Assembly: GCA_904063045.1 (NCBI GenBank)
Contig: CAJFCJ010000007.1
Location: 864,819 to 928,818, forward strand
DNA: 64,000 nucleotides
Source of the DNA: Dimorphilus gyrociliatus
Lineage: Eukaryota; Annelida; Polychaeta; Dinophilidae
Direction: 5' to 3'
Shown: positions 23,025-39,156 of the stretch, piece by piece
Position numbering within the stretch: the stretch's first letter is position 1
Layout: each line of letters starts with the position of its first letter
Translations under genes and position numbers: made by a program
The notes under the pieces: generated by a model
What the model saw: the letters and a program-made list of their open reading frames with translations, nothing else
What the model was told of the DNA's origin: nothing
Database searches by the model: none

Positions 23025-23782
23025 TCACCTTCTTTCTCCGAGTCCAATATTGCTGGTTGTTGCTTCTAAAGAAGCAAGAGGGCCTTGCGCTTTTCCCGGA
23101 GATGGATTAGGATGTTGAGGCATACCCGGCTAGATTAGAAGAGACGATTTAAGTAAAATATATAGGACTATGCTGAAATTACCCCACGGCTTACTTGAAC
23201 ATTAGGGATTTGATTCCCTCTATTTGATAGAGAATTACTTGAGAGAGTATTAATCCATTTGACAAGGTTCTCATTATGATTCTTGATTAACGTGTCTTTC
23301 CTTTCTAACTCTAGTTTTAATTCATTTATCTCTTCGTTCAAAGTTTCAACTGGTCTATTTTGCATTATTTGAAGCTTCTTCTCAAGAAAATACTTTTCAA
23401 GCTGATGAGTAGCCTCAGTAAACTTTTGAACATTAATTTCTGCGGCTGTAAAATAAAATATCGTAAATTAGTGTTTTGGTTGAAAAGCCTTAGAAAGCTA
23501 TATAATTTAGATCTTTACATACTTGTTTTAACTTCTTCGCTAACAGCATTATTAAAGTGTTCTTGATCCCTTAAAGCTGATGTTAAATTCTGTAAAATAA
23601 TGAACGATAATTGGGCAAATGCGCGTAATTTGATGAAGCAGTGAAGGATCGAGAAAAAAGTCTTTCAAAGTAATCACACAGAAATGAGACACAATAATTT
23701 CAATCTTTCACATTTTTACTAATTTTCTTACCTGAAAAGCAGTTTCAAATTCGTCCATAGCCGATTTCCTTGGGACTGCCAT
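23025..23782 (-). CDS. MED28: Mediator complex subunit 28
   Basis: Head-module-associated subunit of Mediator, the RNA polymerase II coactivator. Four exons: 23782-23732, 23589-23523, 23445-23195 (or -23183) and 23129-23025, giving about 157 residues (human 178). It lacks the Pro/Gly-rich N-terminal extension of the vertebrate protein and starts at MAVPRKSAMDEFETAFQ. Family blocks: LRDQEHFNNAVSEEVKT, NVQKFTEATHQLEKYFLEKK, then the coiled coil LNEEINELKLELERKDTLIK and HNENLVKW, and a C-terminal GPLASLEATTSNI matching human GSLAYLEQASANI. Exon 3 has two in-frame donors 12 bases apart (GTAAGC, GTAATT). It is divergent from TTC21B (512 bp). Confidence 0.9.
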
Positions 23783-24294
23783 GTTAATTTTGTTACCACA
23801 AAACCAGACTACTTGTTTTCTTTCAAAATAAATTTATAATTTATAAAAGCCTTTTTAAAGAATTTGTCTTCCTTTCATAAGTAGATTATTTTATTTAGCT
23901 TTAATAACAAATTGATAATTTAATTAACTCAAAAGATCATTTTTTTCTCATAGAAATTGATAAAAAAAAGTTATAATCCAAGAATAAATATTACAGAGTA
24001 TTTTAAAAAATTTTAATTATGACAACTATAACTAATTCATACTTTTCATGAGAAAATACCTTTGAAAATGTATTTTTGAAAGTTTACTGTTTTGCAAACC
24101 AGTTTTTTGCAGACGACGTTCAAGCATTTCCGCTTTGGAATGCCTTGATATTTAAAGATTTTTAGGATAAATTTTAAAAATTTATTCCTTTAGACAGCTT
24201 AATTTTTAGAAATTTCCTCATAAACTTCAGTAACTTGTTGTGACATATTGTTTTGTTTGACTGATATTGAACCGATTGGTTTAAAACTTGAGAT
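23783..24294. promoter_or_regulatory. Divergent region between MED28 and TTC21B
   Basis: 512 bp of AT-rich non-coding sequence between two start codons on opposite strands. No distinct core element is recognisable apart from a TGGTTTAAAA stretch near 24280. Confidence 0.35.
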
Positions 24295-27200
24295 ATGGCA
24301 GAAGTAGATTCGGTTACTTTGGTAACAATGAATTTTATACTAATAGTTGATGTAGTTAATAAATATTTTGTAATTATTTTTTAGGCCACTATCAATTACT
24401 ACATTAGAGAAAAGCAGTGGCGTCATGCCCAAAGTGCTGCTCAAGAGGGTCTAAGGAAATATAACAATGACTCAGTTCTTCGGTTCTTTAATGGATTTAC
24501 AATGGTTTTAGAGGGTTAATTTATTTTCTAAATAGTTCAATTTGAAGCTAACTCTAAACATTTCGAAAATAGACCGTGTACAAGATGGTATGAGAGAATT
24601 AGAATCTCTATTAGGGAAGAGAGACGTTAATTTGTGCACCTATATTGCCTTAATGTACGCTCATAAAATATGTCGAAGTGTTGGTGAGTAAACAGTTTTT
24701 ACTTTATTTTCAAAACTATATTTCTTATTGACGTACTTCAATAAAATGTCAATTTTTAATCTAATTTATTAATTCAGATAAGGAAGCTCTTATTCAATTA
24801 GACGAAAAATTAAAGTCAGAGAGAAAGCAAGCGGGAGAAAGGGTATTAAAGAAGTTTTAAACATTATTCAAGGCTAATTAATTCATATTCTAGGGTTTAT
24901 TCTATGCTGGTACAGTATTATATCATCTTGGTAAACCAGATAAAGCAAGGGAATATATAGATAGAATGCTTAAACAGAATGCAGAGTCCAAAGACGTTAG
25001 TATACATATATAATATATATATATATTTTAGTGTAATATAAATACAATATATATATATGCAAATTTAGGGTTTGGCTCTAAGAGGTTGGATAGAACTAGA
25101 AGCTGGAAGAGATTCGAAAAAAGCAGTAAAATACTTTGATGAAGCTTTAGGGTATAGTTTTTTTTTATTTTCTATTATAATTAAAGAAATACTCTACAAA
25201 CAATTAAATTTTGTCCTGGAAATGTTTTTTTTTTGTTGATCAGAGAGCCACCTAGGTATTGAAATTTCTCTGAATGTTTTGTTTTACTATATTTTATTAT
25301 GATTTTACTATGGATTCCATAACTTTACTATTAATTTCCTACTTCAACAAATGTATCAATTTTTTTCTTAATTAAAAATTTTTTTCAACTTATTGTAAAC
25401 TGATTACAAGTTTACTTTGAGTACTTTATTTTCGATATATTCTATTGTTCTATTCAAAGAATACATCTAGACATTTTTTACTAATTTATTCTTTTTAATG
25501 GTACTTTTCATTTTTACCGTGTTCATCATTTTTCTGCAGTCAAGCAGGACAAAAGGAAGTTGATGCTCTATTTGGTAAAGCTAAATTTTTCGAACAACGT
25601 AAAAACTATTCCGGAGCTATTGAGCTAATCAATCAGATTGTTGTCTCCGTTCCAAAAATGGTTGCTGCACTTGTTGAAAAGATGAAACTTCAATTATCTC
25701 TTCAGGACTGGGATTTAGCAATAGATGTTGCTCAGAGAGCATTAGTAATCGATTCAGGCTGTTTAGAAGCAAATCGTTTTATAATCCTACAAATTTTGTG
25801 TAGAGAAGGAAACTACGAAGAAGTATAAGAGTGATTTCGGAATTTTTTACTTCGTTTTCTAATTATATTTCTCTTGTCTGCTAGGCTGGGAATCTTATAG
25901 GAGAATTATTAGGGCATATGGAACGAACCGAACCGAAGAATGCCTACCTATTTAATGAATATAGTAAAACATTTTCAAGATTGGTTTGTAATTCAAGTTC
26001 GACATTTTTAAAATACAAATTGATTAAAACTTTTCACAGAGTGGTAGAAGTCCACACATTTTACAGCAAACCTACGCTCTCCAGGAAAAAGCAGTTTCCA
26101 TACAAAATACTAAATCTGAATATTTGAATGAATTAGGATTGCAAATGTTCATGCAAGGTCGAGTTAAAGACTCTCTAAAATGTTATAGAAATGCCATGAA
26201 ATACGATGAAAATTCTGTTGCTGCTCTTACGGGAGTTATTCGATGTCAATTGCAAGAAGATCAATTGAATGATGCTTCGCAACAATTGGAATTTTTAAAT
26301 GAAATTCAACAAAATATCGGAAAAAGCCCGGTATTGATTCTTTTTAATTAGAAATACTTTATATAAGATGAATCATGTATTGAAAATTTCTAGGAATTAT
26401 GCTTCTTAACTGCGATATTGGCTAGGAAAAAAGGAAAATCTCCAGAAACTGTTATAGATTTATTATCTGAAGCAGTAGAGTTACACTTTGCAAATCTAAG
26501 GGTAAGAAGTTTAGTTAAAGTATAATAAATAACAATATATATCTCACTTGCAGGGATTGGTTTTGGGAACTGATTATTTTTACAACTTCAACCCTGACTT
26601 TTTGATCGAAATTGTTGAAGAATATATGAACTACGCTCCCCAACAACCTCCTACCGCAAAGGGTCAACCAATTGATCCTGTCCTTAAGAAATGTTCATTT
26701 ATTCTTGATCCATTGACAAAAAATATCCCTGGTAGTATGGAGGCTCTGTTTCTAATGGCGAAAGTAAAGTACCTTACTGGAAATATTGATATTGCTCAAG
26801 GAACTTTGAAAAAGTGTTTGGATATTGACAGTACATTCTCCGATGGTCATGTTCTTATGGCTCAAATTTACTCTCATCAAGGAAATTTTAAATTGGCAAA
26901 CCAATCCTTGGATTATGGTTTGAGTTACAACTTTGAAGTGAGAGAGCATCCATTATATCATCTCATCAAAGCGAGAATTTTCAAAAAACAAGAGGACTAT
27001 GAACAAGCTAGGAATACGTTACAAGCTGCTATGCAACTACCAGGAGTAAAATGTAAAAATTTCATTGAAATTTCTATACACGCTTTAAATTTTCATTTTT
27101 TTTGTCTTTACACAGCAAACAGCCAACAAACTAATAAAAAGAAAATTTCTATCTCAACTAACGATCGTGTGTCGGTTTTCTTAGAATTGGCAGAAGCTCA

Positions 27201-30017
27201 TAGACACTTGGATGAACAACATGAAGCTGCAAAGGTAATGCAAGATGCTCTTAATGAATTCCAAGGAACCCCTGAAGAAATTAGGATAACAGTTGCTAAT
27301 TCGGATTTGGCTTTGGCTAGGGGAGATGTAGAAGGAGCCCTTGCTATGTTGAGAAATGTTGCGCCTGATCAAGCATATTTCGTTCAAGCTAGAGAGAAAA
27401 TGGCTGAAATTTACTTGAATTATAGAAAGGATAAGCGTTTGTACGCTTCTTGTTACAGGTATTGTTAATTTACCAATCTAAAAATTCTATAATTGTATGT
27501 TTTAAATATTATTCAGAGAACTAGTTGACAAACATCCTAGCCCAGAGACATGCTTACTCTTAGGAGACGCTTATATGGCTATTCAAGAGGTTGGATAGTT
27601 TTATTCAATTATTTCAAAATATCCTCATTATTTAAATACAGCCGGAAAAAGCAATAGAAGTATACGAATCGGCATTAAAGAAGAATCCTCGCGACTATGG
27701 CCTGGCTCAAAAAATTGGACAAGCCCTAGTTAAAACTCATAATTATAATAAAGCAATCAATTATTACGAAGCAGCATTAAAGGCTGGAGGTCAAGCTCGA
27801 TTACGTTTCGATCTTGCAGAACTTCTTGTAAGAATTAGACAGTATGATAAAGCTGAAAAAGTACTAAATCAAGCTCTGGAGGCTGAAAATAGTTAGTATT
27901 CTTATAAGAAATTAGTCGATAGATATAAATTTTTCACACAAATGTAGATGCAACTGAGTTTGATAGTCTCATAAGTCAGAGTAAATATTATATTCTGCTA
28001 TCTCAATTGTATGCTAAGAGAGTCAACTCTTTGGAAAATCAAAATCAATGCATTGCCTATCTTCAAAAAGCAAAAGATGTTCAAAACAGGTATCAATTAT
28101 CTCTTGATCACTAATAGAATATTTACTGAAACATATCCCAAACAGAGTTTTAAGAAGAGTTACTATGGAGCAACCTGACAGTTTAGCCGAACAGAAAAAT
28201 CTAGCTGCCAAGTAATATTACGCTATTACAATAGCTAAATCAATTTATTACTTTTACCTTTTTAACAATATTATAGAATTTGTAAACAAATGGCTGAAAA
28301 TGCTTATAATGAAAGAGATTTTACGAAAGCAATACAAATTTACAAAGAGGCTCTTACCCATGCCGAAAATGATGGAAAGGTTGGAAAAGAAATTCAAAAT
28401 AGTTGGACAATTTTTAAGTAATCTTTCGTTTTTTATTTTCTATTTCAGCTAATGTTAGAGCTTGCCAAGTTGTATTTAACGACTGATAATTTAGATGAAT
28501 GCCAACACTTGTGTATGAGTCTTCTAAAGAAAGATGAAGAAACTGATGCAGCAACCATTGTACGATTTATTTAATACTTTAATTATTAATTTGAATATAG
28601 GATATTTTCAAATTCATATGTAGATGATGGCTGATGTAATGTTTAGAAAAAAGGATTATGAGCAAGCCACATATCACTTTAAACAACTTTTATCAAACCG
28701 TCCAGATAATTTTGAAGCGTTAGAAAGACTTGTCGATTTAATGAGGAGAGCAGGGCAGTTGGAAGATGTTCCAAAATTTTTAGAGATGGCTGAAAAAGCT
28801 AGTTCAAGGGCCAATATTGAAGCTGGCTTTAATTATTGTAAAGGATTGTACTATTGGTATGCAGGAGATCCGACTACAGCCTTAAATCTTTTTAACAAAG
28901 CTAGAAAAGATAGTGAATGGGGATTAAAATCTATGTATGCTAAACTCAACGTCTTCCTTATAAGAGTTTTCGCATTTATGACTTTCTTTCTTTTTAAGGT
29001 ACAATATGATTGAAATTTGTCTAAATCCTGACAATGAAACACTTGGTGGAGAAGTATTTGAAGCAGTTGATGCTGATCCATCGTAATTATTTAACTAATA
29101 AGGATTTATTGACTGCAGTCATAATATTGAATTTTGAACAGAGAAAGACAAGATACGGAACAATTTGCTGCTATGAAAACTGCAGAAAAGTTTATTAAAG
29201 AGTTGAAACCTAAACAAAATGATTTGAAACCAGTAATTTTACATTGCATGTGGTTGATAGCGACCAAGAAGCGACAGAACGTTGACGAGGCTGTCAATAC
29301 ATTAAGCGAATTAGTAATGGAAGAGCAGCAAGTAATAGTCTTTAAGATACATATTGAAATTGTTAGATAAATGTTACAAACGTTTGTTTTCATTTACAAA
29401 AATAGTCTAAGGAAAATGTCGAGGCTCTACATGGTATGGCCGTGGCTTTTGTTGGTATGAAACAACAACAAAAAGCTAGGAATTTTTTGAAGAGAATTGC
29501 TAAAGCACCTTGGAATATGGAGGTAAGATTCATAGACTAATCAAAGATTTTTTGCTAAAATGGCCTTACTATTCCTAGGATGCCGAGGCTTTGGAAAGGT
29601 CATGGCTCTTACTCGCTGACATGCACATTCAAACTGGAAAGCACGATTTAGCTGTTGAACTGCTAAAAAAAGTTATACAATACAATGCCTCTTGCGCAAA
29701 AGCCTACGAATATCTGGGTCACGTGATGGAAAAAGAACAAAGCTATGAAGATGCAGCGAATAATTACGAACAAGCGTGGAAATATAGTCACGAAAATAAT
29801 CCGAACATAGGTAAGAATGAAGATAATAAGATAATCAACGATAATAGAAGTAATCTTTCTCTTTCATTCAGGATTTAAACTAGCTTTCAATTATCTGAAG
29901 TCTAAAAGATACGTTGGAGCAATTGATGTTTGCCAAAAGGTAATAGATAAGAATCCAAACTATCCCAGGATAAAGAAAGAAATACTGGAGAAAGCAAGAC
30001 AAAACATTAGAACATAA
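24295..30017 (+). CDS. TTC21B: Tetratricopeptide repeat protein 21B / intraflagellar transport protein 139
   Basis: IFT-A subunit needed for retrograde transport in cilia. I resolve 24 exons (first 24295-24321, last 29872-30017) summing to 1,321 residues, against about 1,316 in human. Most introns are 50-110 bp; the longest is 25152-25539. TPR helices run throughout. Family blocks: [141 protein letters not shown], and the end [19 protein letters not shown] ... [19 protein letters not shown]. Exon 19 splices within a Met codon (AT|G). The 63-bp intron 27053-27115 keeps the frame open. No break or truncation was seen. Confidence 0.96.
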
Positions 30018-30206
30018 CTTCAAGACTCAAAAAGAAAAAAACTTTAATTATTCAAAACATTAAAATTTATCACTTTTTTTTTTGTTTTTTTTTTCAAATA
30101 AGAATTAAAAAGTATCACAAAAGGAGAATATTTCTTTTAAAAACGTAAAAACAAAGTATATAACAACAACAAATAGAAACAATAATAACGAGAAATTATA
30201 TAAATG

Positions 30207-31487
30207 TTACATAACATATGAATCAATTTCTTCGTTAGAAATTTCTTCTTTAATTTCAATTTCTTCGCAAATATTTGAACGTTTTCTTTTTTTTTTAAAT
30301 GAACATAAAGGTAAAATACCTATATTTTCGTCTTTAAACTTTCTCTTTTGTTTAATCGTTTCTTTCCTCCTTTCTAATCTTTTCTTTTTACGTTTCTCTA
30401 AATATTCTTCTAATTCTTCAAGATTATTAAAAAAAGGAATTTCATCGTCATCATCATCATCATCATCATCATCATCGTCGTCGTCTTCTTTTTCTTCTAC
30501 TTCTTCAACATCATTTTTATCATTTCTACTGTCTCTATCATCTTTGTTATTTAGTTTGGGGGTTTCGTTACTTTCAGTTTTAAAACAAATCTTATCATCT
30601 TGTAATTCTTTTAATAAAGTCCTCTGATATTTAACAACGTCCAGCGTGTGAAAGAAGAGATGCTTCTCTGATATTTTTTCATTGGGTTTTAATTTTTTCA
30701 ATAATTTCAATAGCAAAAAACGAATTACACTTTTATACTTATTTAATGTAATATCGCTTAAATAAAAGCTAAAATTTGGTGAATACTGTTCAATAAATGA
30801 TTCAAAAGAGGTAGACCCTTTCAAAACTTCCCTCTTATTATGACCCCGCCATGCTTCGTATGCAGTTAGAGCAACGAAAACATCAATATGACTTTTGCCA
30901 GTTACCAGCCAAGCTTTTTCACAAAGCTTCATAAGTTTTACTGTTGATGTACACACTTCTTTTTCAAGGGTTGTGCTTTCAAGATATCTAGCAGTAACTT
31001 CTGCTATCGTTGAGCTTTTTATGACTATATCAAATTGTGACTTTACTACATATACTGCTTTATATATGGATCCTACATCTATTCCTGACGTTCTAGTTAT
31101 ATCTTTCATCGTTAGATTTATTCCATTTTGTCGACAAACTATATAAATGCAAGCTAAAGCCAATGCTGCTTTACTTTTCGATTTTTTGTGTATATTCTCA
31201 TCATAAACTTTCTGTACAAAATTCGTAATCGTTTCTCTCGTTATTTTATCCAAACGAAGATGTTTTGAGTTTGTATCAGCAATAGAGAGCATCTCGAAGA
31301 AAATTTTCGTCCTTAAACGTTCTGTGTTTCTTATTTTTTTTTCATCGTAAGATTGAACGAATTCTCTACGATCGTCAACTAAATCATTACTTTCTTGAAC
31401 TGCTCCACAATTGTAGCACACCTGTAGACACTGTCCAGCTAGGTTTTCTTCTCCAAGATTCGAGCTTTGACATTCTGTACAGCTCAT
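30207..31487 (-). CDS. BRF2: BRF2-like TFIIB-related factor, TFIIIB subunit
   Basis: Transcription factor for RNA polymerase III at type 3 (U6-like) promoters, in complex with TBP and BDP1. Intronless ORF of 426 residues (human 419). An N-terminal zinc ribbon (CTECQ ... CYNCG) is followed by two cyclin folds at about 55-260 (ALALACIYIVCRQNGINLTM; LMKLCEKAWLVTGKSHIDVF). The LxxLxEKAWLVTG block matches BRF2's NETWLVTGR rather than BRF1 or TFIIB. The C-terminal part is Lys-rich and contains an Asp run of about 14-15 residues encoded by a GAT/GAC repeat. It ends in SNEEIDSYVM, recalling human SDSEIEQYLR. It is convergent with TTC21B (about 190 bp) and divergent from PI4K2 (370 bp). Confidence 0.85.
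   Translation of the reverse strand: MSCTECQSSNLGEENLAGQCLQVCYNCGAVQESNDLVDDRREFVQSYDEKKIRNTERLRTKIFFEMLSIADTNSKHLRLDKITRETITNFVQKVYDENIHKKSKSKAALALACIYIVCRQNGINLTMKDITRTSGIDVGSIYKAVYVVKSQFDIVIKSSTIAEVTARYLESTTLEKEVCTSTVKLMKLCEKAWLVTGKSHIDVFVALTAYEAWRGHNKREVLKGSTSFESFIEQYSPNFSFYLSDITLNKYKSVIRFLLLKLLKKLKPNEKISEKHLFFHTLDVVKYQRTLLKELQDDKICFKTESNETPKLNNKDDRDSRNDKNDVEEVEEKEDDDDDDDDDDDDDDEIPFFNNLEELEEYLEKRKKKRLERRKETIKQKRKFKDENIGILPLCSFKKKRKRSNICEEIEIKEEISNEEIDSYVM
30442..30486 (-). repeat. (GAT/GAC)n trinucleotide repeat in BRF2 coding sequence
   Basis: On the plus strand (CAT/CGT)n. It encodes the poly-Asp run of BRF2. Near-pure GAT units make it prone to length change between individuals. Confidence 0.85.
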
Positions 31488-31857
31488 ATCCTAATCGATG
31501 AATCTCTTCGTTTCAGTTTTATAACAATATACAACGTAATAAGGAGTCGTTTGAAATTGAGAAACCGCGAACGGAACCGGAAGCCAAATTAGCAGAATAG
31601 AGATATCACATGATAGTTAATAATTTTCGCATTCGCCTCCTACGTGGAAAGCGAAATCGGAATTTCATAAAATTATCGACCTCTTTCGTAAGAAGTCTTT
31701 TAGATAAACGTACTTTATTACAAAATTAGAAGAGAAAAAGAAAAACAGCTGAGAAACGGAAACGGAAATTATTGACTGTTCAATCTCGCATGATTGATAC
31801 AAGAAACTCGGCTTAAGTAACATTTAATTCAGGAATTAGAAGATATGTTTTAAATAA
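31488..31857. promoter_or_regulatory. Divergent region between BRF2 and PI4K2
   Basis: 370 bp between opposite start codons, with a less AT-rich core around 31560-31690 (CGCGAACGGAACCGGAAGCC) containing an ETS-like ACCGGAAG. A bidirectional promoter is inferred. Confidence 0.4.
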
Positions 31858-36819
<4,962 letters not shown>

Positions 36820-37130
36820 AATTTTTTAAGGAAAACGAATGAAAAGTTTTAAAAATTTGGTTCAATGTGATTTATTTTTGTTCAATTGAATTCACAGACC
36901 TATCATGCTTAAGCTAAAATAAACCTTGAAAATTATTCCATATTTTAATATTTTGAAAAAGTTTTAAATGTTTTATTGTCTTTATTATATCTATTTGTCG
37001 AACAATGAATGGAACTTTGATATTTTATAAGAAATCAGTGTTTAACAAATCAAAACACTGTCTCTTTTTTTTTGGCGGTGACACAAACAAAATATTTAAA
37101 TATTTCTAAAGAATCACAATATAAAATAAA
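36820..37130. other. Spacer between PI4K2 and EHD
   Basis: AT-rich, no coding potential; contains the PI4K2 3' UTR and the EHD promoter by position. A poly-T run lies at about 37065-37073. Confidence 0.5.
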
Positions 37131-38182
37131 ATGCATTTATCAAGAAATATATTTACAGTCCTTAAACGAAATTATAGTAAAACTCTACTACCCAACCAAT
37201 TAAAGAGGCTGTACAAGGAGAGACTACTTCCTGTTGAGAAAAATTATAGCTTCCAGGAATTTCATTCGCCTCCTCTTGAAGATAATGATTTTGAGTCTAA
37301 GCCTAACGTTCTACTCGTGGGTCAATATTCTACGGGAAAGTCTACTATGATAAGGTTCCTAGCGGGACAAGACTTTCCCGGCTATAGAGCAGGTCCGGAA
37401 CCGACTACGGATAAATTTATAGTGATATGCGGAGGAGAGAAAAAGGAGGTCATACCGGGAAATGCTCTAGTCGTTGATACTTCAAAACAATTTAGACAAT
37501 TGTCACAATATGGAAACGCATTTCTTCAAAGATTACAATGTTCCATTGTAAATAATTCAGGGGAGTGATTGTTCAAAAAAAACTGGTTTATACTTTTATA
37601 ATGAAATGATCAAAGCGTACCGACTCAATTTGCGTCAATTACCTTTTTTTTGAACATCACCCCCTCCCACCTATAACTTTTAGCAGTTCTTCAACATGTA
37701 ACAATGATCGATACACCTGGGATATTATCAGGTGAGAAGCAGAGAATAGATAGGGGTTACAACTATGCCAGTGTTATGTCCTGGTTTGCCGAAAGAGCCG
37801 ATTTAATAATTTTGTTATTCGATGCTCATAAATTGGATATTTCCGACGAATTTCGTTCGGTAATCGAATCTCTGAAACCGCAAGAGGAAAAAGTGAGAGT
37901 TGTACTCAATAAGGCTGATATGATTAATACACAATCATTAATGAGAGTTTACGGAGCTCTAATGTGGAGTTTAGGTAAAATACTACAAACTCCCGAAGTT
38001 GTAAGAGTATATATAGGTTCATTTTGGGAAGAGGCTTTAAAATATGATGAAAATAGGAAACTATTCGAATCTGAACTTCATAATCTAATTGACGATATTC
38101 AACGACTACCTATAAATAGTTCAATTAGAAAATTAAATGATCTAATTAAAAGGGCAAGGTAAACAATCTTAAATAGGTTATC

Positions 38183-38217
<35 letters not shown>

Positions 38218-38971
38218 CAATTCAATAGAGTAGTTAAAGTTCATGCGAATATAATGAATAAATTGAAAAGTAAAACTCCTTACTTATTTAATAAAGAACG
38301 AAAGAAAGAAGATTTAATAAGAAATTTACGTGAAACATTCTATCAAATTCAAAGAGATGAATTAATTTCTATTGGTGATTTACCGGATTTTAATCAATTT
38401 CAAAATAATTTGCGCAATTATGATTGGTCGAAAATGTACTATTACAAACCAAAGTTGATTGTTGATATTGATAATTTATCAAATGAAATATCAACAATTT
38501 TATCGGAGAGCAGCGTAAATAAGGACAATGAGAATTTCACGAACACAAATAGCATATTGACAAACTACTCAAATTCCCTTTTTGGTTCGATTTCTAGTGA
38601 AGGTTTATAAGTATTCAATCATAGACGGATTAATAGTTTTTGTTCTATTTTCAGGCATAAATAAAGGGAAGAGAGGACAATGGATAGTGAAAGAGAATAG
38701 GGAAAAATATGACAAAATATTTACTACTCTATCAACAGACGGACAAGTTTGTAGCGATTCTGCTAAACAATATTTTCTCAGCACGAAATTGCCAAGTATA
38801 GTTTTATCTAAAATATGGAAATTAGCCGATATATCGAATGATGGAACTCTCGATAAAGATGAATTTGCTTTGGCAATGTATTTAATTGATATTAAATTAA
38901 AAGGACATAATTTACCCGATAAAATTCCATTTCATTTAATCCCACCGTCCAAACGTCATTTATCAACATGA
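37131..38971 (+). CDS. EH-domain-containing dynamin-like ATPase (EHD family)
   Basis: Membrane-remodelling ATPase of endocytic recycling. Exons: 37131 to about 37564, 37685-38158, 38229-38602 and 38655-38971. Landmarks: LPVEKNYSFQEFHSPPLED, P-loop GQYSTGKST, DFPGYRAGPEPTTD, IDTPGILSGEKQRIDRGY, LLFDAHKLDISDEF, NKAD, LMRVYGALMWSLGKI, IRKLNDLIKRAR, then the helical domain and a C-terminal EH domain with SKIWKLADISNDGTLDKDEFALAM (NPF-pocket Trp and EF-hand loop). It ends at PPSKRHLST. The N-terminus (MHLSRNIFTVLKRNYSK) is basic and unlike the usual EHD start. The exon 1/2 junction is abnormal: exon 2 needs a phase-1 donor, but the only good GT after the last conserved residues (GA|GTGATT) is phase 2. 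The linker between membrane helices and EH domain is Asn/Ser-rich and divergent. Confidence 0.88.
38185..38216. repeat. (AT)n microsatellite in EHD intron
   Basis: Alternating TA tract that makes up most of the 70-bp third-exon-flanking intron. Confidence 0.9.
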
Positions 38972-39156
38972 ACAAAAGTCAATAAACCTTTTCAATTACT
39001 AATTAAAGTCATAAAACTTCGTCTTTTATTCATCATTTCACATTATTTCATTCCTATTAACAACATAGTTAATTCAGCCAAACGTAACGAAATAAATCAA
39101 CTCAATAGTGTACTGATAATGTCTATTAACATTCTAAGAATTTAAGCGCGAAAACT

